NCBI GenBank assembly: GCA_024234575.1
Contig: JACKOB010000002.1
Span: forward strand, 930,001 to 994,000
From: Hahellaceae bacterium
GTDB taxonomy: Bacteria > Pseudomonadota > Gammaproteobacteria > Pseudomonadales > Oleiphilaceae
Reading direction: 5' to 3'
Length of the DNA stretch: 64,000 nucleotides
The notes below the pieces were generated by a model. It made no database searches, was not told the origin of the DNA, and worked only from the letters and a program-made list of their open reading frames with translations. Below, one piece after another: positions 60,337-64,000 of the stretch. Position 1 is the first letter of the stretch; the number at the start of each line of letters is the position of its first letter. The translations under genes and the position numbers were made by a program.

Positions 60337-61686
60337 ATGATAGTAGACAGCGCGTTTACCAATTCAGAAAGGTCTATGCTTCGTTTTCATGGTGAGCGGG
60401 AAGCCCTGTTTAATGAGTTGCATACCCGCCCATTCCCTGTCGTTGATACGCCAGCCAGTGTTTCTCAGCTGGCGGTCTTGCATCAAAAAGGCTCGCCCAA
60501 TCATGAGTACGAGCACCTGGCCCAGTTGTGTGCACGTTATACGGTGAATCCACCTGCCATGGGCTCGTCCTGCTACTACCAGGACTTTGGTGGCTTCGAG
60601 TTGCGCTGGGAGCGGCATACCGAGTTTTCAACCTACACGTTCATTCATAAACTTGAGGTAGATTACCCATTCGAACGGCCCGCATTATCTTTGTTGCCAA
60701 ACGAATGGCTGGCCGAAATACCCGGCGAAATTATTAGTGCCATTCACCTTGATGTGGCACGCCAACCGGCACAGCAGCAAACTGCCGAAGACATGCATCA
60801 GTATTTTGAAGGCCATCGACTGATCAGTGCTGGTATCGAAGGTTGTAAAGCACAATTGTGGACGTCTTACCGAATTCATAGTGACGGGTTTAGTCGTATG
60901 CTGGTGCAAAACAGCGGGCTTAATTCGTGTCAAATGGGACGGTTGGTGCGCCGACTGCTTGAAATAGAAACCTATCGTATGATGGTATTGACGGCTTTCC
61001 CGCTTGCCAAGCGAATGTCCCCTGAAATCAGAGCCATGGAGCAGGATCTGGCGTCAATTATTCAACAGATTACTGATATCGAGGGGCTGGAGGATGAGCG
61101 CAGGCTTTTGGCTGAGCTATCATCATTGGCGGCAAGAGTTGAGCAAACGATTACCGATACTAACTTTCGTTTTTCTGCTTCAGAAGCTTACTTTGCGTTA
61201 ATTGCGGCGCGTTTAGAAGAGTTGCAAGAAACTGCTGCCAATGGTCTGCAAACCATGGGGGAGTTCCTCAGCCGCCGACTTGTGCCGGCTTATCGAACGA
61301 CAGAAACCGTACGGGAGTCTTTGGTAGATTTGTCGCAACGCATTGAGCGTGCCAGTGAGCTGATCCGAACGCGGGTGAATGTCACTATCGAGTCCCAGAA
61401 CCGTTATTTACTGCAGTCGATGGACCGTCGCAGCAAGTTACAGCTGCATATGCAGCAAGCGGTTGAAGGGCTTTCGGTGGCGGTGATCACCTATCACCTG
61501 GTTGGGCTGGTGAGTTATGTCGCCAAATCTGCCGAGACGCTGGGGTGGATAGATAGCTCCGCGATAGTAGTGGGGGCATCGGTGCCTGTTTCATTGGGGC
61601 TGGTGGTCTTTGGGTTGCTAAAACTGAAAAAACGCATTAACCAAACGAATGAATCGATGAAAGCCAAGCAACGTTCGATGCAGTAA
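60337..61686 (+). CDS. DUF3422 family membrane protein
   Basis: 449 residues from the ATG at 60337 (MIVDSAFTNSERSML), with AAAGGTGG upstream; the frame is open from 60280 but the added part lacks similarity. The opening FHGEREALFNELHTRPFPVVDTP is the strongest DUF3422 mark. A long helical body follows (ISPEIRAMEQDL as MSPEIRAMEQDL, QNRYLLQSMDRRSKLQLHMQ), and two helices close the protein (about 385-408 and 417-437). It looks like a C-terminally anchored membrane protein. Function unknown. Divergent from znuC. Confidence 0.88.
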   Translation: MIVDSAFTNSERSMLRFHGEREALFNELHTRPFPVVDTPASVSQLAVLHQKGSPNHEYEHLAQLCARYTVNPPAMGSSCYYQDFGGFELRWERHTEFSTYTFIHKLEVDYPFERPALSLLPNEWLAEIPGEIISAIHLDVARQPAQQQTAEDMHQYFEGHRLISAGIEGCKAQLWTSYRIHSDGFSRMLVQNSGLNSCQMGRLVRRLLEIETYRMMVLTAFPLAKRMSPEIRAMEQDLASIIQQITDIEGLEDERRLLAELSSLAARVEQTITDTNFRFSASEAYFALIAARLEELQETAANGLQTMGEFLSRRLVPAYRTTETVRESLVDLSQRIERASELIRTRVNVTIESQNRYLLQSMDRRSKLQLHMQQAVEGLSVAVITYHLVGLVSYVAKSAETLGWIDSSAIVVGASVPVSLGLVVFGLLKLKKRINQTNESMKAKQRSMQ

Positions 61687-61709
61687 GACGGTTGCCTGGC
61701 TGTATGTTT

Positions 61710-62216
61710 CTATTTGCGGCTTTGGACGTGCTGATGTATGAGGCTTTCCAGATACTCAATATCTGGAATTGTGGCGACCTCATCATTGATCGCAATATTG
61801 ATCTTTTCAGCAACGCCGGTTTTATCTGATGTGTTTTCTTCAATATTGTTGCTCTCGACTTTCACCAGCCGGGGAATGTTTTGTGTCACGAATGCGAAGA
61901 AGGCAACATCTTGATGGTGAGTGCCGATGTTATTAATTACCGCTATACGCGGGTTCTCGCCTTTTTCACTGACCGAGCCACCATTGGCTGCTTCAAATGA
62001 AATTACCGGCAGCATCAGACCGCGCCATGAAATTTTACCAAGATACCAATGTGGCGCATTTTCTTCAGCAATAGGGGTTTGGTAGTCCACCACCTCGGCA
62101 ACCGAAACGTTTGGCAGCAGCAGCGTTTTATCTTTTACTGGAAATAGCAGACCGGGAATAATCTGTATATTTTCAACAGTCTGATTGGGGGATGGTGCTT
62201 GTTGGGTCATGGTCAT
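61710..62216 (-). CDS. chpC: CheW-like chemotaxis coupling protein (ChpC-like)
   Basis: 168 residues, one CheW domain: GLLFPVKDKTLLLPNVSVAEV, then PHWYLGKISWRGLMLPVISF and IAVINNIGTHHQDVAFFAFV. In Pseudomonas ChpC follows ChpA and ChpB in the Pil-Chp cluster that controls type IV pili and twitching. The same order (chpA, chpB, chpC) is seen here, with a 50-base gap to chpB. The assignment rests on domain plus order. Confidence 0.88.
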   Translation of the reverse strand: MTMTQQAPSPNQTVENIQIIPGLLFPVKDKTLLLPNVSVAEVVDYQTPIAEENAPHWYLGKISWRGLMLPVISFEAANGGSVSEKGENPRIAVINNIGTHHQDVAFFAFVTQNIPRLVKVESNNIEENTSDKTGVAEKINIAINDEVATIPDIEYLESLIHQHVQSRK

Positions 62217-62266
62217 TCGCCTTTAACTGAATCTGTTACTGATTTTTTGCGTGGGGAGGTGACGAA

Positions 62267-63304
62267 TTATTTCCCCAGCTCTTCCTTTTCAATAAGTTTT
62301 ACCAACTCGGCTGACAGTTGCACCGGTGTTCCTGAAAAGCTGGACGAGCCAGTCGCGTTGACCGAATCAGGCATTGAGCTGTTGGCGCAAGAGGTTGATT
62401 CCTGTACCCAGATGGTTGAACCGTAAGCCTTGAGTAATGGCGCTGCAATGGCACCGTCATTGCCCATGCCGCTAAAGAAAATAGCATGGCTGCGGTTGCC
62501 GTAAAAATCAGCGACGTTTAGTAATACCTGATCAATCGAGGGGCCGTAAGGGCCTGGCCAGGGTGTTGACTTAAAGTGTATTACGCCGCTGTCATCAAAA
62601 TACATTTCCTTATCAACCGGTACCAGCAGGATTTCACCATACTTTAACCGGTCACCTTCTTTCGCAATTCTCAGGCTGAAAGTTGAATGTCTTGCCAGTA
62701 CCTTCGCTAGTACTTCAGAAAAATTAACATCAATGTGCTGGGCATAAACGAAAGCCACCGGCAACCCTTCAGGCAGGTTATCGAGAAAACTCTTAACGGC
62801 TTCTGGCCCACCTAAGGATGCACCGAGAATCCATACCCGTTCGACACTTGCCTTACCTTCGCGCAGGGTTATCCGCGTAGGTATCCTTTCAGGTGCTGCC
62901 TCATTTGCGTCTTTATCAAGGGCATCCAGCGACTGACCAATTGCTTTGATGTTTTCGAGGTCACCAAGATGCTCTTGCAGCTTAGTAAAAAGCCGTCTTT
63001 CCCAGCGCGGATATTCGTTGCTGTGCCGTTCTGGTGCGGGCCCCAAACCAAAAAGTATGGGCACATCCATTTGCTCGAGAATTTTGTCGATAAAATCAGC
63101 GCAATGATCTTCGTTTTCGACATCTAAAATTAAGAGTGCGACGTTATTGGGTGACGAAGCTGCAGGCTGATGGCTGTCAAATCGGTCAGGGTCACAGTTA
63201 AAAGCCACGTCCAGACCATAGCTGACAACCGCATGCTGCAGCTGGTGTCGCTGCAGCGGGGTGTCAGAGATGATGCCAATACGTGGCTTATCTGACTCGA
63301 GCAT
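62267..63304 (-). CDS. chpB: CheB-type methylesterase (ChpB-like)
   Basis: 345 residues. The C-terminal half is a CheB methylesterase: nucleophile serine in ILGASLGGPEAVKSFL, histidine in VYAQHIDVNFSEVLA, and aspartate in FSGMGNDGAIAAPLL. The N-terminal half is a receiver-like domain (RIGIISDTPLQRHQLQHAV, LLILDVENEDHCADFI) whose acidic site is unclear, as in ChpB proteins. Expected to demethylate the receptor of the Pil-Chp system. Its ATG overlaps the chpA stop by one base, so they are translationally coupled. Confidence 0.9.
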   Translation of the reverse strand: MLESDKPRIGIISDTPLQRHQLQHAVVSYGLDVAFNCDPDRFDSHQPAASSPNNVALLILDVENEDHCADFIDKILEQMDVPILFGLGPAPERHSNEYPRWERRLFTKLQEHLGDLENIKAIGQSLDALDKDANEAAPERIPTRITLREGKASVERVWILGASLGGPEAVKSFLDNLPEGLPVAFVYAQHIDVNFSEVLAKVLARHSTFSLRIAKEGDRLKYGEILLVPVDKEMYFDDSGVIHFKSTPWPGPYGPSIDQVLLNVADFYGNRSHAIFFSGMGNDGAIAAPLLKAYGSTIWVQESTSCANSSMPDSVNATGSSSFSGTPVQLSAELVKLIEKEELGK

Positions 63305-64000
63305 TATCTTTTAACCAGTTTCTCTATCGTGCTGAGTAACGATTTCTCCTGGAAAGGTTTACCTAAATATTCATTCACACCAATAGACATTGCTCTGTCG
63401 CGGTGCTTTTGTCCGGTTCGAGAAGTGATCATGACGATTGGTACATCACTTAAATTCTCATCGTGGCGGACAAAGCTGGCAACTTCAAAGCCATCCATTC
63501 GCGGCATTTCAATATCCAGAAGCATAATATCTGGCTTGATTTCTTGCAGTATCGACACCGCATCCACACCGTCTTTGGCGGTAATAACTTCCATGCCATT
63601 TCGTTGCAGCAGACGGGTCGTTACTTTTCGTACGGTTACCGAGTCATCAACAACCATTACGCGGGTTGGACGATAAGCTCGTTGCGGTGCTGGTGCTTCT
63701 TCTGCGGCGCTGGACTTCAGTTTAATCTGCGCAGACAGCTCGGCACGAATCAAGGCCGGTAAGTCGAGGATGACGACGACGCTACCATCACCAAGAATCG
63801 TTGCACCCGAGGCACCGAATACCGATCCAAATTGTGGGCCAAGACTTTTTACAACAATCTCGCGGCTACCCATGAGACTGTCAACTTGCAACGCCATTGA
63901 CTGCTCGCCACCTCTTACGAGAATAACGGGTAATGGTAACGCCTGGCCTTGCAGCTTGGGCTTGTGTTCACTGTGCAGCAAGCTGCCAATGTAATGCAGT
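63304..64000 (-). CDS. chpA: CheA/response-regulator hybrid kinase (ChpA-like), C-terminal part only
   Basis: The frame is open to the window edge at 64000, so only the last 232 codons are seen. The first visible part (LPVILVRGGEQSMALQVDSL, GPQFGSVFGASGATILGDGS) is the CheW-like regulatory end of a CheA kinase. A receiver domain follows: RVMVVDDSVTVRKVT, phospho-acceptor aspartate in IMLLDIEMPRMDG, VPIVMITSRTG and the lysine in YLGKPFQEK. CheA with a terminal receiver followed by chpB and chpC is the Pil-Chp arrangement. Confidence 0.9.
   Translation of the reverse strand, partial: LHYIGSLLHSEHKPKLQGQALPLPVILVRGGEQSMALQVDSLMGSREIVVKSLGPQFGSVFGASGATILGDGSVVVILDLPALIRAELSAQIKLKSSAAEEAPAPQRAYRPTRVMVVDDSVTVRKVTTRLLQRNGMEVITAKDGVDAVSILQEIKPDIMLLDIEMPRMDGFEVASFVRHDENLSDVPIVMITSRTGQKHRDRAMSIGVNEYLGKPFQEKSLLSTIEKLVKR

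Noticed and set aside
1..64000. CRISPR array
   Set aside because: No regularly spaced short direct repeats and no cas genes; the repeats present are dispersed and kilobases apart.

Overview
This window reads as chromosome of a free-living, probably marine gammaproteobacterium, most like the Cellvibrionales/Pseudomonadales side of the class. The basis is gene content: Rsd/AlgQ, a TIGR02444 gene beside a YheS-type ABC-F ATPase, Chp-type chemosensory genes, proteobacterial GshA, Tex, Rep, ribosome modulation factor, class I PHA synthase and a wax ester synthase. No rRNA, tRNA or CRISPR was seen, so the placement is inference.

Layout. 0-23.4 kb is mostly housekeeping: the end of a NapC-type cytochrome and a tiny NapE/TorE-like protein, trxA/ppx (divergent), an ABC-F ATPase, FKBP isomerase, a WD40-like lipoprotein, rsd/algQ, dsbB, a FliL-like protein, rmf, gshA, tex, a GGDEF-EAL protein, a solute-binding protein, miaA, an AI-2E-type permease and a methyltransferase. 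23.5-42.3 kb is an accessory island. It holds three Imm11/DUF1629-like immunity-type genes plus a broken 3' copy, a degenerate gene, two almost identical 1352-bp IS110-family elements of IS1111 layout, a chalcone-isomerase-like gene, a three-gene operon of FilA/DUF6160-like exported proteins, a solute-binding protein, a lipoprotein gene split by an IS4-family element, a Fic protein, several lipoproteins and an IS66 remnant. Modules in the island are punctuated by same-orientation dispersed repeats: a 25-bp box, a roughly 120-bp element with a fixed right edge, a paired REP-like hairpin and a 48-bp repeat. 43.2-64 kb returns to core-type genes: rep, trxC, ilvGM with an attenuator leader peptide, a coiled-coil membrane protein, a lysophospholipid transporter/acyltransferase fusion, wax ester synthase, an EF-hand-like protein, phaC, znuCB, a DUF3422 gene and the end of a chpA-chpB-chpC cluster.

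Functional themes. Redox and thiol homeostasis (two thioredoxins, DsbB, GshA); storage and membrane lipids (PhaC, wax ester synthase/DGAT, LplT-PlsC fusion); signalling (GGDEF-EAL, Chp system, three periplasmic solute-binding-like proteins without permeases). The most informative part is the island. A third, empty copy of the IS110 target repeat at 41817-41936 fixes the ends of the IS to within one base. The long non-coding end of the IS holds a short stretch resembling its own target, as expected if it encodes a bridge/seek RNA. The 7-bp duplication around the IS4 element allows exact reconstruction of the broken lipoprotein gene.
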